From Methylomarinum sp. (lineage in GTDB: Bacteria; Pseudomonadota; Gammaproteobacteria; Methylococcales; Methylomonadaceae), in the NCBI GenBank assembly GCA_013139755.1, contig WTAG01000587.1, positions 1 to 8,333 on the forward strand: a DNA stretch of 8,333 nt. The letters run 5' to 3'. Of the stretch, positions 8,134-8,333 are shown one piece after another. The notes below the pieces were generated by a model. That model was given only the letters and a program-made list of their open reading frames with translations, was not told the origin of the DNA and made no database searches. Both the position numbers and the translations under genes were made by a program. Within the stretch, counting starts at the first letter, position 1; every line of letters starts with the position of its first letter.

Positions 8134-8236
8134 ACAATCACTCGCTAAATTAATCAATAGTAATCAATCGAGTCTGGCTCGAAAAGAAAATCAATGGGGT
8201 GTGCGGCCGAGCAAGGTCGATAATTCCAGCGGGTAA
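8111..8236 (+). CDS. Doubtful 41-residue basic ORF overlapping the small membrane ORF
   Basis: An ATG at 8111 opens 41 codons ending in a TAATAA double stop, overlapping the end of the preceding ORF by 23 bases. The product is Lys/Ser/Asn-rich (starts MKLLKKTKQS, ends VDNSSG) with no domain I recognise. There is no clear ribosome binding site upstream, so expression would depend on coupling to the previous ORF. Its 3' half runs into repeat-like sequence, which makes a chance ORF the likelier reading. Confidence 0.15.
   Translation: MKLLKKTKQSLAKLINSNQSSLARKENQWGVRPSKVDNSSG
8151..8170. repeat. Short tandem repeat, two 10-base units
   Basis: TAATCAATAG at 8151-8160 is followed immediately by TAATCAATCG at 8161-8170, differing at one position. 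It lies within the doubtful 41-codon ORF. Two units are too few to name an iteron or operator. Confidence 0.4.
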
Positions 8237-8333
8237 TAACTGGGGTCAGAGTAAACTTAAATTACTGTGTTACGATCTCCATTTATTCACTTTAGGCGAA
8301 ACAAACAAATCAAGGGGTCAGCCAGTAATACCG
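8237..8333. repeat. Non-coding right end with GGGGTCAG motifs, resembling RAYT/REP-element flanks
   Basis: No credible ORF was found on either strand. GGGGTCAG occurs at 8242-8249 and again at 8314-8321, 72 bases apart in the same orientation. The first is followed by AGTAAACTTAAATTACT, which contains a small inverted repeat AGTAA/TTACT (8250-8254, 8262-8266). From memory, GGGGTCAGAGTAAA-type sequences occur in many gammaproteobacterial intergenic regions near REP-associated tyrosine transposase genes; this match is recollection, not a search. No transposase is visible inside the window. No convincing intrinsic terminator was seen after any gene here. Confidence 0.35.

Noticed and set aside
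8168..8190. Hairpin TCGAG-TCTGG-CTCGA followed by AAAAGAAAA as a terminator
   Set aside because: The stem is only 5 bp and is not followed by a T-run on the + strand.

Overview
The window reads as accessory, surface-directed DNA from a bacterium, most likely an environmental gammaproteobacterium. That placement is an inference from moderately AT-leaning coding DNA, the gene families present and a GGGGTCAG-type intergenic repeat at the right end; the sequence does not fix a genus. All credible genes lie on the + strand.

Positions 2-4952 encode one very large modular protein whose N-terminus lies to the left of the window. It carries an Ig-like segment, an alpha/alpha-toroid (prenyltransferase/squalene-cyclase/TED-like fold) with a CxxCH motif at its entrance, and a six-bladed NHL-type propeller inserted in the middle of that toroid. 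Tandem macroglobulin/CARDB-like beta modules follow, then a class I glutamine-amidotransferase-like (ThuA-like) domain, another beta module and a helical tail. The reading frame is broken once, near 2891-2905, by a single extra base. Both sides are otherwise open and the domain continues across the break, so this is a recent frameshift or a sequence error rather than two genes.

Fifteen bases later, 4968-7970 encodes a 1000-residue exported protein of the kind found beside RHS/YD-repeat genes. It has a signal peptide, coiled coil, transglutaminase-like core and a long conserved region ending in a GWSGAGYI...GGGNGGF block. The transglutaminase core keeps His and Asp, but Ala replaces the nucleophilic Cys, and there is no Cys before residue 948. 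After the GGNGGF block the last ~113 residues form a glycine/alanine-rich hydrophobic tail with several predicted membrane segments. This looks like a variable C-terminal module of a polymorphic-toxin-like protein. Codon use changes sharply on entering this end of the gene.

A 45-codon ORF at 7996-8133 with its own ribosome binding site and one membrane segment follows directly. It is the only visible candidate partner (immunity or accessory) for that tail. The last ~200 bases hold a doubtful 41-codon ORF, a short tandem repeat and two GGGGTCAG motifs resembling sequences seen around REP-associated (RAYT/IS200-like) transposase elements. No RHS gene is visible, although this family of transglutaminase-like genes is often followed by one.

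Working model (inference): the giant protein and the transglutaminase-like protein are co-transcribed and act outside the cytoplasm. The 3' end of the second gene plus the small ORF would form an exchangeable effector/immunity-like cassette bounded on the right by a repeat.
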